NCBI GenBank assembly: GCA_030653935.1
Contig: JAURYL010000130.1
Location: forward strand, 1-32,293
Direction of reading: 5' to 3'
Source of the DNA: Pseudomonadota bacterium
GTDB taxonomy: Bacteria; Pseudomonadota; Gammaproteobacteria; Burkholderiales; Thiobacillaceae
Length of the DNA: 32,293 bases
The position numbers and the translations under genes were made by a program. This document shows positions 1-8,907 of the stretch, one piece after another (position 1 is the first letter of the stretch; every line of letters starts with the position of its first letter). The notes under the pieces are model-generated. The model had not been told where the DNA came from. It ran no database searches and saw nothing but the letters and a program-made list of their open reading frames with translations.

Positions 1-23
1 ACGAGGACGATACGCCGTTCTGA
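1..23 (+). CDS. ssb: 3' end of a gene with an SSB-type acidic tip (partial)
   Basis: Only the last codons are in the window. The frame ending in TGA at 21-23 reads Glu-Asp-Asp-Thr-Pro-Phe-stop. Single-stranded DNA-binding proteins end in an acidic tip with Asp-Asp-x-Pro-Phe, which recruits replication and repair partners, so this is probably the end of an ssb gene. Integrative and conjugative elements often carry their own ssb near transfer genes, which fits the coupling-protein fragment on the opposite strand just after it. Six residues are visible, so a chance match is possible; the gene body lies outside the window. Confidence 0.5.
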
Positions 24-46
24 TTCACAACCGCTCGTAGCCACTA

Positions 47-78
47 TGAAGAAGGGGCCCAGCCGGGCCCCTTCTTCA
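47..78 (+). terminator. Strong hairpin terminator after the SSB-like gene
   Basis: A perfect 14-bp stem (47-60 with 65-78) closes a 4-base AGCC loop, followed by a short T run (79-81). It lies 24 bases after the stop of the SSB-like gene and also faces the broken end of the coupling-protein gene, so it may act in both directions. The T tract is short. Confidence 0.65.
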
Positions 79-123
79 TTTCCTGTCCCTACCTTCTGGA
101 AATTCCGCCAGATTTAGGCGGGT

Positions 124-891
124 TTACTCAGCCGGTAACAGGATGGTCAGGTCGATGAAGTTGTAGGACAGCTTGGCCCGGTTCAGGGCAGCGATCAGCG
201 TGGCCACGCCCTGGTTGGCGGATTGCTTGTAGTGGTCGGCGCCGGGATTGTTTTCCGTGGAAGGAATGAGGGAGAGAATTCGCGCAGACACCTCATCCGG
301 GTCGCCATAAAGGATGGGGTTGTAAGTGTTCGAGAGGTCGGGTTCACCTGGGTTGATGACCAGCAAGTCATGGGAACGACCAGCCCAGGCGCAGTAGGCG
401 TGGAGGGTCTCCAACTCCTCGATGTTGAGCTTGCCGTCGATGAAGATCAGCCCGCCACCGTTGATGATCTGCTGAAACATGAGCAGCCGGCCCAGCACGG
501 TTTTACCGACTCCGGACTGCCCCACGATGAAGCCATGCCGCATCAGATCCTCGTAAGGGAGGATGAGCGGCTTGCCGGTATCGGCGAGGTAGCCGACTAA
601 CAACCCTTCTGCATGCCCCCCCGCAAATGCCTCGTAGGGCAGATTGGCGGAACGTAGCTTGAGTTCCGACTTGAAGAGCCCATGCTCAGCCCACGGTTGC
701 AGTGCTTTTGAAGCCAGCCTAAAGCCGCCCAGTGCCGCACAAGCGAAACCGCCCCACATGGGAAGCCCGGGTGGCAGATTTTCAGCCAGGTAGGGGTGGG
801 TCGCGAACAGTCCCGCCGAAATGGCAGCCAGCGAGAGGGTATCCCGCGTGCCTCCCAAACGCATCCGTTGAACATTCTTGAATGAAAGCAT
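124..891 (-). CDS. Truncated type IV secretion coupling protein (TraD/VirD4-like), N-terminal part
   Basis: Coupling proteins are hexameric inner-membrane ATPases that pass relaxosome DNA to the type IV secretion channel in conjugation. Residues about 20-60 are hydrophobic, in keeping with N-terminal membrane anchors. A Walker A motif GQSGVGKT sits at residues 124-131, and the stretch GGGLIFIDGK that follows resembles the strand downstream of it in this family. The frame stops at residue 255 with TAA, whereas family members usually exceed 550-600 residues. The distal ATPase region, including Walker B and the all-alpha domain, is therefore absent. No continuation is visible in another frame before the hairpin at 47-78. 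No clear ribosome binding site precedes the start. It is probably a decayed transfer gene of the element integrated at guaA. Confidence 0.7.
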   Translation of the reverse strand: MLSFKNVQRMRLGGTRDTLSLAAISAGLFATHPYLAENLPPGLPMWGGFACAALGGFRLASKALQPWAEHGLFKSELKLRSANLPYEAFAGGHAEGLLVGYLADTGKPLILPYEDLMRHGFIVGQSGVGKTVLGRLLMFQQIINGGGLIFIDGKLNIEELETLHAYCAWAGRSHDLLVINPGEPDLSNTYNPILYGDPDEVSARILSLIPSTENNPGADHYKQSANQGVATLIAALNRAKLSYNFIDLTILLPAE

Positions 892-1287
892 TATTGATAT
901 ACCGTTGCATGTGCTTATAATTTACCACGGTAATCAAGATGTCAGGAAGGTTCAGGATGGCTTATGTGGATGGACTCCGATGATCACTTTGAACAACTGT
1001 GTCAACCACCCTGGCCCATAAGGCTTCGCTTGAGAAGTGAACGCCAGACAAGCGCGGGCTGGCTGGGGAAAGCGGTAGGGCAACGCCACTACTCTGCGCT
1101 GAGGTTCAGCGAATGATTCCCCAGTTCGCTGCTTTGGGAACTGGGGTGCAGACACTTCCGGTTATGCACGAAATTGGCCATGAGGACGTGCAATCTTGCA
1201 ACCTTCCCGAGATGAGATCCCCTCAAGGGCAAGTACACAAGGGGTCGAAGATGGACGTGTTTGTGATGGCGTTTTGAAGGATAGATC
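892..1287. other. 396-bp gap with no supported gene; contains a hairpin
   Basis: Short frames exist on both strands but none has a good ribosome binding site or a recognisable product. A TATAAT hexamer (916-921) and an imperfect palindrome TTACC-AC-GGTAA (922-933) lie at the left edge and could belong to a promoter/operator region. A 9-bp inverted repeat (1119-1127 with 1138-1146, 10-base loop) lies in the middle. The stretch may hold the regulatory leader of the downstream AlpA-type gene or an unannotated RNA. I recognise nothing further in it. Confidence 0.4.
1119..1146. repeat. Hairpin-forming inverted repeat upstream of the AlpA-type gene
   Basis: CCCCAGTTC at 1119-1127 pairs perfectly with GAACTGGGG at 1138-1146 around a 10-base loop. 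It is not followed by a T run on either strand, so it is not an obvious terminator. It may be part of a structured RNA or a protein-binding site in the element. Confidence 0.45.
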
Positions 1288-1503
1288 ATGCAACTGATCA
1301 ACAAGAAAACACTGCTGGGCATGATCCCGCTGTCGGAGAAGGCCATCTACAACATGGAAAAACGCGGCGACTTTCCGCGCCGGATCGCGCTCACCAGCCG
1401 CAATGTTGCATGGGATTTGACTGACATCACGGCATGGATAGAAGCGCGCAAGGCATCAGGCGAACGAGCGGCACGCCCTGGGCAAGTCGTCACCGTTTCT
1501 TGA
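1288..1503 (+). CDS. AlpA-family helix-turn-helix regulator of the integrated element
   Basis: This 71-residue protein has the layout of AlpA/phage-regulator family proteins: an N-terminal LINKKTLLGMIPLSEKAIYNMEKRGDFPRRIAL stretch (a MerR/excisionase-like helix-turn-helix) followed by a W-x-x-x-D-I-x-A-W-I tail at about residues 47-56. AlpA-type proteins activate integrase or excision genes in P4-like and related islands. GAAGGA lies about 7 bases before the ATG and fixes the start. The gene converges on the integrase and the two reading frames overlap by 14 bases at their 3' ends. It probably controls or assists excision of the element; that role is inferred from family and position. Confidence 0.8.
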   Translation: MQLINKKTLLGMIPLSEKAIYNMEKRGDFPRRIALTSRNVAWDLTDITAWIEARKASGERAARPGQVVTVS

Positions 1504-2686
1504 AGACCCATCCGTCGATCATGTCTGCCCAATCCTGCAACATGGCCGTGCGTTGCTCGCGATATTCGGCCTTGTTGTAGACCGCCCTCACGCCTCTTTG
1601 CTCGTGGGCTAGGCACTTTTCAATCCAGTCTGTGTTATATCCAGCCTCGTGCAGCATTGTGCTGGCTGTGCGCCGAAGGTCATGCGGACCGAACTTGCCA
1701 AGCGGCTTCCCGTCCTTCTGCGCCAGCGTATAGACCATTTCCAGCACCCGGTTCAGGGTGGCATTGCTCATGGGCTGGTCGGCGTCATAGCGCGACGGCA
1801 GCACCCATATAGACCCACCAGCAAAGGTCTTGAGCGCAATGAATATATCGAGCACCTGCCGTGACAGAAACACCAGATGCGGGTTCCGGCGCTTCATCCT
1901 CTCCTTTGGGATCGTCCATAGGGCTTCCGTGAAACTGATCTCGCTCCACTTCGCATCGGTCAGTTCGCCCTTGCGCACCATCGTCAGTAGCAGCAGCTTG
2001 CATGCCACCTTGAACTGCGGGCCTGCCGACACTTTCTCCAGGTACTCGTACATCAGGCCGATCTCATCTGGCGACAGGGCACGCTCACGCGGCGCAAACC
2101 GGGCAATGGCCGTGGGGCGCACCAAGTCTGCCGGATTGTCGACGCGCTGGCCTCGCTCGTTCGCCCATCGGTAGATCTGCATCACCACTTCGCGGGTATG
2201 CACTGCCGTGGCCGGCGCCCCCCTGGCCACGATCTTGTCGGTCAGGTCGCGCAGATCGTCATGGGTGATTTCAATCAGCAGCTTGTTGCCGAACGGGCCT
2301 TTCAACTCTCGGTCGTAGCAGGCGCGGCGCATGTCCCGTGTTGAATCGGCCATCTCGTACCCGCGCAGCCAGCCCTGCGCCCAGTCGTCGAAGGACTTGG
2401 CACCCTTGTCCCGGTTCTTGGCCCGCGCCTTCTCCCTGGCCGGCGACTTGCCAGCGGCGATCATCTTCTTGGCCTCGTCCAGACGCTCACGCGCCTCTGC
2501 TAGCGTGATGCCGCCCACGCCGTACTGACCGAACGTCACCGTCTCCTGCCTGCCATTGAGCGTGTAGTTGTAGCGGAACGAGATGCCGCCCGCCTTGGTG
2601 ACTGCCACATAGAGGCCGTCGCGGTCGGCCACCTTGTACATCTTGTCCTGCGCCTTCAGGTTGCGCAGCTTGGTATCGGAAAGCAT
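1490..2686 (-). CDS. int: Site-specific tyrosine recombinase (P4-type integrase)
   Basis: The 398-residue protein has an N-terminal arm-binding domain (about residues 1-85, the domain common in P4-like integrases), a central SAM-like DNA-binding domain (about 95-185) and a C-terminal catalytic domain. The tyrosine recombinase residues are visible: Arg238 (MVRKGEL), His335 and Arg338 (HDLRR), His361 (LAHEQ) and Tyr370 (AVYNKAEY). An upstream ATG at 2755 would add 23 residues. The start at 2686 is preferred because AAGGAG lies 7 bases before it. The gene sits about 330 bases from the 3' end of guaA, a recognised chromosomal target for this kind of integrase, so it is probably the enzyme that inserted the element lying to the left. 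Confidence 0.93.
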   Translation of the reverse strand: MLSDTKLRNLKAQDKMYKVADRDGLYVAVTKAGGISFRYNYTLNGRQETVTFGQYGVGGITLAEARERLDEAKKMIAAGKSPAREKARAKNRDKGAKSFDDWAQGWLRGYEMADSTRDMRRACYDRELKGPFGNKLLIEITHDDLRDLTDKIVARGAPATAVHTREVVMQIYRWANERGQRVDNPADLVRPTAIARFAPRERALSPDEIGLMYEYLEKVSAGPQFKVACKLLLLTMVRKGELTDAKWSEISFTEALWTIPKERMKRRNPHLVFLSRQVLDIFIALKTFAGGSIWVLPSRYDADQPMSNATLNRVLEMVYTLAQKDGKPLGKFGPHDLRRTASTMLHEAGYNTDWIEKCLAHEQRGVRAVYNKAEYREQRTAMLQDWADMIDGWVFKKR

Positions 2687-2715
2687 GGCTCTCTCCTTTG
2701 TTTCGGTCGTTTGGT

Positions 2716-2934
2716 CATGGTATCGGCGAGGGCTGGCGATACCATGATTTTTCAAACCATGAAATTCGCTACTAACCTACACCACACCTAGAGTTTCACG
2801 ATTTCGATACCATGAATTCCCGCATCATCAATGAATGGTATCGGCCAGAATTTCCGGGCGCCTGAAAATAATACCACTGGAAATACCATTGAAAATAACT
2901 CCTTGCCGGTGCATCGTCGTGCAAGGTGATACCA
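2716..2934. repeat. Cluster of TGGTATC/GATACCA boxes between integrase and guaA
   Basis: The heptamer TGGTATC or its complement GATACCA occurs at 2718-2724, 2738-2744, 2806-2812, 2836-2842 and 2928-2934. Near-matches lie at about 2871-2876 and 2882-2888. The first two copies form a perfect 10-bp inverted repeat (2716-2725 with 2737-2746, 11-base loop) just upstream of the integrase gene. The cluster fills the space where P4-type integrases bind arm sites next to their attachment core. The likely role is integrase and/or AlpA/excisionase binding, which could also autoregulate the integrase promoter. That role is inferred; the repeats themselves are plain in the sequence. Confidence 0.7.
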
Positions 2935-2946
2935 GACGAAAACAAC

Positions 2947-2972
2947 AAAAAAGCCCGCAGTTACGCGGGCTT
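2947..2972 (-). terminator. Rho-independent terminator downstream of guaA
   Basis: On the minus strand a GCCCGC/GCGGGC stem (2951-2958 with 2965-2972, 6-base loop) is followed by a run of six T (2947-2952 read on the minus strand, with partial overlap into the stem). It lies about 47 bases past the guaA stop and would end guaBA transcription before the integrase. If the element inserted at the guaA 3' end, this terminator is element DNA that replaced the original one. Confidence 0.75.
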
Positions 2973-3018
2973 ACGTGGTTTTTATACTGTTCAGTGCCGG
3001 ATAGTACGAGACATCAAA

Positions 3019-3041
3019 TCATTCCCACTCGATCGTTCCCG
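3019..3041 (-). other. att: Putative attachment core at the 3' end of guaA
   Basis: The last codons of guaA (Thr-Ile-Glu-Trp-Glu-stop) are highly conserved. The guaA 3' end is a known integration hotspot for genomic islands carrying tyrosine integrases. Here an integrase, an AlpA-type regulator and conjugation remnants lie immediately downstream. The second copy of the core should lie to the left, outside the window; I found no duplicate inside it. The exact core boundaries are inferred. Confidence 0.5.
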
Positions 3042-4581
3042 GCGGCTTGCCGGTGATGTCGTAGGCGACGCGGTTGATGCCGCGAATTTCATTGATGATG
3101 CGGTTGGAGACCCTGGCCAGCAGCGCATAGGGCAGTTCGGCCCAGTGTGCGGTCATGAAGTCCTGGGTCTGCACGGCGCGCAGAGCAACCACATAGTCGT
3201 AGGTTCGGCCGTCGCCCATCACGCCCACCGCTTTCACCGGCAGGAACACGGCGAAGGCCTGTGAGGTTTTCTCGTACCAGCCGGAAGCGCGTAGCTCCTC
3301 GATGAAGATGTGGTCGGCGCGGCGCAGGAGGTCGGCGTATTCCTTCTTCACTTCGCCGAGGATACGCACGCCCAGGCCGGGGCCGGGGAAGGGGTGGCGG
3401 TAGACCATGTCGTGCGGCAGGCCCAGCGCCACGCCCAGTTCGCGTACTTCATCCTTGAACAGCTCGCGTAGCGGTTCCAGCAGTTTCAAGTGCATGTCAT
3501 CTGGCAGGCCGCCAACGTTATGGTGGCTCTTGATGGCGTGCGCCTTCTTGGTCTTGGCCCCGGCGGATTCGATCACGTCCGGGTAGATGGTGCCCTGGGC
3601 CAGCCATTTGGCGTTTTCCAGCTTGGCGGATTCGCTCTGGAACACGGCGACGAATTCGCCGCCGATGATCTTGCGCTTGCGTTCCGGGTCGCTGACGCCG
3701 GCCAGTTTGCCCATGAACTGCTCGCTGGCATCGACATGGATGACCTTGACGCCGAGGTTGTTGGCGAAGGTTTCCATCACCTGCTCCGCCTCGTTCAGGC
3801 GCAACAGGCCGGTATCGACGAACACACAGGTGAGCTTGTCGCCGATGGCTTTATGGATCAGCGCGGCCGCTACCGAGGAATCGACGCCGCCGGAGAGGCC
3901 GAGGATGACTTCGTCAGTACCGACCGTGGCCTGAATCTTGGCCACGGCTTCGGAGATGTAGTCCGGCATGTTCCAGTCCTGGCCGCAGCCACACAGGTCA
4001 TGCACGAAGCGGCCGAGGATGGCTTTGCCTTGCAAGGTATGGGTGACTTCCGGGTGGAACTGCACGCCATAGAAGCGCCGTTCGTCGTCGGCCATGCCGG
4101 CCACCGGGGTGGAGGCGTTGTCGCAGATCACCTTGAAGCCGGGCGGCAGATCGACCACGCGGTCGCCGTGGCTCATCCAGACATCCATCCAGGCCTTGCC
4201 ATCGGGATCGACCCGGTCCTGCACGTCAACCAGCAACTTGGAATGGCCGCGCGCGCGCAATTCCGCGTAGCCGTATTCGTGGTGACTGGCGTTTTCCACC
4301 TTCCCGCCCAGTTGCGCGGCCATGGTCTGCATGCCGTAACAGATGCCCAGCACCGGCACGCCCAGCTCGAACACCACTTGCGGCGCGCGCGGCGTGTCGT
4401 CCTCGGTCACCGACGACGGCCCGCCGGAGAGGATCACCCCGGCCGGCGCGAAATCGCGGATGAATTGCTCGGAAACATCATAGGGATGCAGCTCGCAGTA
4501 AACGTTGTGCTCACGCACGCGGCGGGCGATGAGCTGGGTGTACTGGGAACCGAAGTCGAGGATGAGAATTTTGGAATGCAT
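3019..4581 (-). CDS. guaA: GMP synthase (glutamine-hydrolysing)
   Basis: GuaA converts XMP, ATP and glutamine to GMP, the last step of guanine nucleotide synthesis in the cytoplasm. The 520-residue protein is full length. The N-terminal class I glutamine amidotransferase has the catalytic triad Cys81 (GICYGMQ), His176 and Glu178 (FHPEVTH). The ATP-pyrophosphatase domain has the P-loop SGGVDSS at 230-236, and the C-terminal dimerisation domain ends in the conserved GTIEWE. It is downstream of guaB in the same direction, but an MNT-HEPN pair lies between them, so it is probably transcribed as guaB-mnt-hepn-guaA. The 3' end appears to be the insertion point of an integrative element that restores the conserved C-terminus. 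Confidence 0.98.
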   Translation of the reverse strand: MHSKILILDFGSQYTQLIARRVREHNVYCELHPYDVSEQFIRDFAPAGVILSGGPSSVTEDDTPRAPQVVFELGVPVLGICYGMQTMAAQLGGKVENASHHEYGYAELRARGHSKLLVDVQDRVDPDGKAWMDVWMSHGDRVVDLPPGFKVICDNASTPVAGMADDERRFYGVQFHPEVTHTLQGKAILGRFVHDLCGCGQDWNMPDYISEAVAKIQATVGTDEVILGLSGGVDSSVAAALIHKAIGDKLTCVFVDTGLLRLNEAEQVMETFANNLGVKVIHVDASEQFMGKLAGVSDPERKRKIIGGEFVAVFQSESAKLENAKWLAQGTIYPDVIESAGAKTKKAHAIKSHHNVGGLPDDMHLKLLEPLRELFKDEVRELGVALGLPHDMVYRHPFPGPGLGVRILGEVKKEYADLLRRADHIFIEELRASGWYEKTSQAFAVFLPVKAVGVMGDGRTYDYVVALRAVQTQDFMTAHWAELPYALLARVSNRIINEIRGINRVAYDITGKPPGTIEWE

Positions 4582-4599
4582 GATTTTCGAGGAGTCGTA

Positions 4600-4995
4600 T
4601 CAATCGGTCGGAGTTTCGACTTTGGCGGTAGCCCAGTCGAGTATCGTGTCCAGCAGGCGGGCAAGTTGTTCGCGCGTCACCACGGAGATGATTTCATCGT
4701 CGTAGCGAAATTCGACCGCAAATGGGTTCAATAAACGTAAATCGTCAATGGCGAGTGGCAATACCAGGCCACGTTCAGATATCGCCGAGCCAAGTGCCGC
4801 GAGATCATGCGTTCTCGGCACGGCCATGCCGATCCGAACGGTGACCGCTTTGAGCGCCTTCTCCGCCGATTGCTGTGCGTGGAAGCCTAGCGCGGTCAAC
4901 TCGGCTTGCGGCAGGGAAAGAAGCAGGTGGAATGTTCCGAGATCACGGCGGGCCAGTCGCAACAGCCGTCGCGCCTCCTCAGCTTGAGGCGTCAT
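4600..4995 (-). CDS. HEPN-domain protein, partner of the adjacent nucleotidyltransferase
   Basis: This 131-residue protein matches the HEPN family usually encoded beside minimal nucleotidyltransferases. The N-terminus reads EEARRLLRLARRDLG, then FHAQQSAEKALKAV at about residues 38-51, PRTHDL at about 60-65, and a late L-N-P-F-x-x-x-F-R-Y-D pattern. Many HEPN proteins in such pairs are RNases neutralised by AMP transfer from the partner. I do not see a clear R-x4-6-H RNase motif at the usual place, so toxicity is uncertain. ATG at 4995 is preferred over an upstream frame extension because the HEPN consensus begins there. It overlaps the partner's stop by 17 bases, so translation is probably coupled. 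The gene is 18 bases upstream of guaA. Confidence 0.85.
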   Translation of the reverse strand: MTPQAEEARRLLRLARRDLGTFHLLLSLPQAELTALGFHAQQSAEKALKAVTVRIGMAVPRTHDLAALGSAISERGLVLPLAIDDLRLLNPFAVEFRYDDEIISVVTREQLARLLDTILDWATAKVETPTD

Positions 4996-5302
4996 GCAGC
5001 ATTCTGCCTTCCCGGCTGACCCGATGCGGCAAGGTGCCGGGCACCTGGCTGCGGCGTTCGTATTCCCGACGCGAAAAGACCAGCACATCTACGCCCACGC
5101 CAAGAGAACCGATGGCGCGATGAATTCGCAGGTACTCGTCGGCCTTGTCTTCAACCTCGTCTTCAATCACCAGCAGGTCAAGGTCGGACAGGTCGTCCGC
5201 CTCGCCGCGCGCATAGGAGCCGAACAACCAGACGCAAGCCGGTCGGCTGGCGGCCGCGACCGCCCGCCTTACCGCATCCTGGATGTTCTGCTCGCTCAGC
5301 AT
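4979..5302 (-). CDS. Minimal nucleotidyltransferase (MNT), antitoxin-like
   Basis: The 107-residue protein is a minimal nucleotidyltransferase of the DNA polymerase beta fold. The hallmark GS-x10-D-x-D is intact: Gly28-Ser29 (LFGSYARGE) and Asp40/Asp42 (LSDLDLLV). A third acidic residue is likely in VDVLVF at about 71-76. In MntA-HepT pairs the MNT protein AMPylates the HEPN toxin; here that is family-based inference. The start at 5302 is 7 bases after the guaB stop with no good ribosome binding site, pointing to translational coupling with guaB. The upstream in-frame extension runs through guaB and is not real. The order nucleotidyltransferase first, HEPN second, is one of the orders seen in such modules. 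Confidence 0.87.
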   Translation of the reverse strand: MLSEQNIQDAVRRAVAAASRPACVWLFGSYARGEADDLSDLDLLVIEDEVEDKADEYLRIHRAIGSLGVGVDVLVFSRREYERRSQVPGTLPHRVSREGRMLHDASS

Positions 5303-5309
5303 GGCGTGA

Positions 5310-6885
<1,576 letters not shown>

Positions 6886-6978
6886 TGAATCGTCGCCGGC
6901 AACATGGTCGACAACAAAGCAGCATCACGCAGTGGCTGATCCGTCCCCGCAACTCGTCTGACACACAAGAGGGTAAAG

Positions 6979-7413
6979 ATGTCCGTCACATGGATCATGG
7001 TCGCCAACGCCAGCCAAGCCAAATTGTTCGCCAATCACGGCCCGAAGAAGGGGCTTCAGTTCATCAAGGAACTGCTGCATCCGGAGAGCCGCGAGAAAAC
7101 GTCCGATCTGGTCAGTGATCGCTCGGGTTCGCATGTTGGAACCGGGCATGGTGCTTTCGTACAGGCTACCGATCCAAAACACCACGAAGCGGAGCGATTC
7201 GCCCAGGAAGTCTCTCGGGAACTGGACGATGGTCATGTCAACAAAGCTTACGACCGCCTCATCCTCGTGGCCTCGGCCCCCTTCGTGGGGCTGGTGAACA
7301 GCCGGTTGCCCGAATCGGTAAGGAGCAAGCTATCGGAGATCATCGACAAGGATTACACCCGTCTTCCGACCAAGGAACTGGCGGGTCATCTGGAGAGTTA
7401 TGTCTACTTATAG
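6979..7413 (+). CDS. Host-attachment family protein (PF10116-like)
   Basis: The 144-residue protein resembles the family named after an Agrobacterium protein required for attachment to plant cells. The start MSVTWIMVANASQAKLFAN is typical of that family, as are the central HxxxxxERFAQEVSREL stretch (about 73-87) and the C-terminal LILVASAPFVGLVNSRL region. The fold recalls eRF1-type domains, and its true role in bacteria that do not infect plants is unclear. GAGGG lies about 7 bases before the ATG. No signal peptide is visible, so it is probably cytoplasmic. It converges on thpR, and the two stop codons overlap in the six bases TTATAG. Confidence 0.8.
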   Translation: MSVTWIMVANASQAKLFANHGPKKGLQFIKELLHPESREKTSDLVSDRSGSHVGTGHGAFVQATDPKHHEAERFAQEVSRELDDGHVNKAYDRLILVASAPFVGLVNSRLPESVRSKLSEIIDKDYTRLPTKELAGHLESYVYL

Positions 7414-7941
7414 CAGGGGCCAACGGCCCAGCTGCTTATAAAGCGCTTCCCCGGAGCGCAGGCTGGAATTGACCAGCACGAGATCCCGCGCGAGCCAGCG
7501 TATCGGCGCCAGCGCGGGATTTGTTTTTTCAGCGGAACAATCGGCTTTTCGCAACAGCGTGATGTGCGGAACATAAGGACGCCGGTCGAACGGAATCGCG
7601 GCGGCATCCAGCCGCGCTTCAAGCTGCCGCACCAACTCCGACAGGGCGGGGGGTGTCCGACTGACGCCGAGATGGGCGACACGGTTGTGCCGCCAGCAGT
7701 CGGCATGATCGAACAGCAGATCGAATTTCGGCACGGCAAGCCCTTCGGCTGCGGCCAACACGTCGCCAAGCCGCTCCGACGCAATTTCACCGATGAACAC
7801 CAGGGTGAGATGGATCGTGTCCGCGCGGGTGCGGCGGCCACCGCGTAGCGTGTGCAACTTCTCGGCGGCGGCATCGAGTTCGGCCCTGACCGGGCTATCC
7901 GGCCACAGCGCGAAGAACAGTCGCAGCCGTTGAGCACTCAC
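7408..7941 (-). CDS. thpR: RNA 2',3'-cyclic phosphodiesterase (2'-5' RNA ligase family)
   Basis: ThpR opens 2',3'-cyclic phosphates on RNA ends and belongs to the 2H phosphoesterase family. Both H-x-T-x motifs are present: HLTL near residue 45 (followed by VFIGEI) and HITL near residue 131. The start is a GTG at 7941 that overlaps the ispF stop codon (GTGA), so translation is probably coupled. The frame is open upstream through ispF, but only from the GTG does the sequence match the family ([13 protein letters not shown]). The length of 177 residues is normal. It is the last gene of a GNAT-ispF-thpR operon. Confidence 0.92.
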   Translation of the reverse strand: MSAQRLRLFFALWPDSPVRAELDAAAEKLHTLRGGRRTRADTIHLTLVFIGEIASERLGDVLAAAEGLAVPKFDLLFDHADCWRHNRVAHLGVSRTPPALSELVRQLEARLDAAAIPFDRRPYVPHITLLRKADCSAEKTNPALAPIRWLARDLVLVNSSLRSGEALYKQLGRWPLL

Positions 7942-8417
7942 ATTTTGCTGATCAGACAAACCGCCTCCGCCGCGATGCCTTCGCCGCGACCGGTGAAACC
8001 GAGTTGCTCCGTGGTGGTCGCCTTCACGTTCACCTGCTCGACGCCGACGCGCAAATCCTCGGCGATGTGCGCGCGCATGGCGGGAATATGCGGCGCCATG
8101 CGCGGCATCTGGGCAATGAGGGTAGCGTCGATGTTGCCGGTCGCCCAGCCTTGCCTGTGCAGCAACTCGCCGACATGGCGCAACAGCTTGCGGCTGTCGA
8201 TGCCCTTGTATTGCGGATCGCTGTCGGGAAAGTGCTTGCCGATGTCGCCGAGGCCGGCCGCGCCGAGCAAGGCATCGCAAATGGCGTGCAGCAGCACGTC
8301 GGCGTCCGAATGGCCGAGCAGGCCGCGTTCATGAGGGATATCGACGCCGCCAATGATCAGGCAGCGCCCTTCGGCGAAGGCGTGCACGTCGAAACCGTGG
8401 CCGATGCGAATATTCAT
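7938..8417 (-). CDS. ispF: 2-C-methyl-D-erythritol 2,4-cyclodiphosphate synthase
   Basis: IspF cyclises CDP-ME-2-phosphate in the MEP isoprenoid pathway. The 159-residue protein is full length. It starts [14 protein letters not shown] with the zinc-binding Asp and His of D-x-H (DVH), has [14 protein letters not shown] with the third zinc His near residue 43, and [15 protein letters not shown] near the C-terminus. AAGGA lies about 6 bases before the ATG at 8417, which overlaps the stop of the upstream acetyltransferase by 4 bases. An open frame extends upstream inside the acetyltransferase gene but is a shadow. In many proteobacteria ispD precedes ispF; here a GNAT gene does. Confidence 0.97.
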   Translation of the reverse strand: MNIRIGHGFDVHAFAEGRCLIIGGVDIPHERGLLGHSDADVLLHAICDALLGAAGLGDIGKHFPDSDPQYKGIDSRKLLRHVGELLHRQGWATGNIDATLIAQMPRMAPHIPAMRAHIAEDLRVGVEQVNVKATTTEQLGFTGRGEGIAAEAVCLISKM

Positions 8418-8866
8418 TGCAAGTCCTTGAAAGTGAAGGTCATGGCGAGATGGGGGATACCTGCATCCTGGTAAACCTCGCCCTCGACCTGAAAACCGAA
8501 TCGGGCATAAAAAGCCACGGCATGCGTTTGCGCGGAAAGCCGCGGCGTGGCGATACCCTGTCGCCGCGCCGCCGTCATGACCGCGTCGAGCAAGGCCATG
8601 CCGACACCCCGGCTGCGCCACGACGGAAGCACCGCCATGCGGCCGATGCGTCCATCCGGAGTCAGGCGAACGATGCCGACCACTTCGCCGCCGCCCGCGC
8701 GCGCGACGAACCACATGCATTCCGGGTCCAGCGTCTCCCACTCCAGGGATTCCGGTACCGCCTGCTCCTCGATGAAGACAGCACGCCGCACAAGGGCGAT
8801 TCCAGCCTCATCGGCCGACCACTCGGCGGGGCTAACGGTGAAGGCGGAAGTCTCGGGCATAGGCAT
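8414..8866 (-). CDS. GNAT-family N-acetyltransferase
   Basis: The 150-residue protein has the GNAT fold. An early [19 protein letters not shown] segment is shared with ElaA-like acetyltransferases. The acetyl-CoA loop is R-S-R-G-V-G-M-A at about residues 84-91, and the late segment [24 protein letters not shown] is typical. The substrate is unknown. ATG at 8866 or a second ATG at 8860 could start translation; neither has a clear ribosome binding site. It overlaps ispF by 4 bases and heads that operon. It is divergent from the yffB-like gene, about 41 bases away. Confidence 0.88.
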   Translation of the reverse strand: MPMPETSAFTVSPAEWSADEAGIALVRRAVFIEEQAVPESLEWETLDPECMWFVARAGGGEVVGIVRLTPDGRIGRMAVLPSWRSRGVGMALLDAVMTAARRQGIATPRLSAQTHAVAFYARFGFQVEGEVYQDAGIPHLAMTFTFKDLQ

Positions 8867-8907
8867 AGGCGGGTAGAATGGCGCGTCTTTTTTTCAGCGA
8901 GTTTGCC

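Noticed and set aside
2716-2934. TGGTATC boxes considered as plasmid iterons or an origin
   Set aside because: They sit between an integrase and its target gene, with no replication initiator gene nearby, so attachment arm sites are the simpler reading.
3490-4734. Long 414-codon open frame on the plus strand across guaA
   Set aside because: It is antisense to guaA, its product is rich in His, Gly, Ala and Val as expected from a GC-rich shadow frame, and no family is recognisable.
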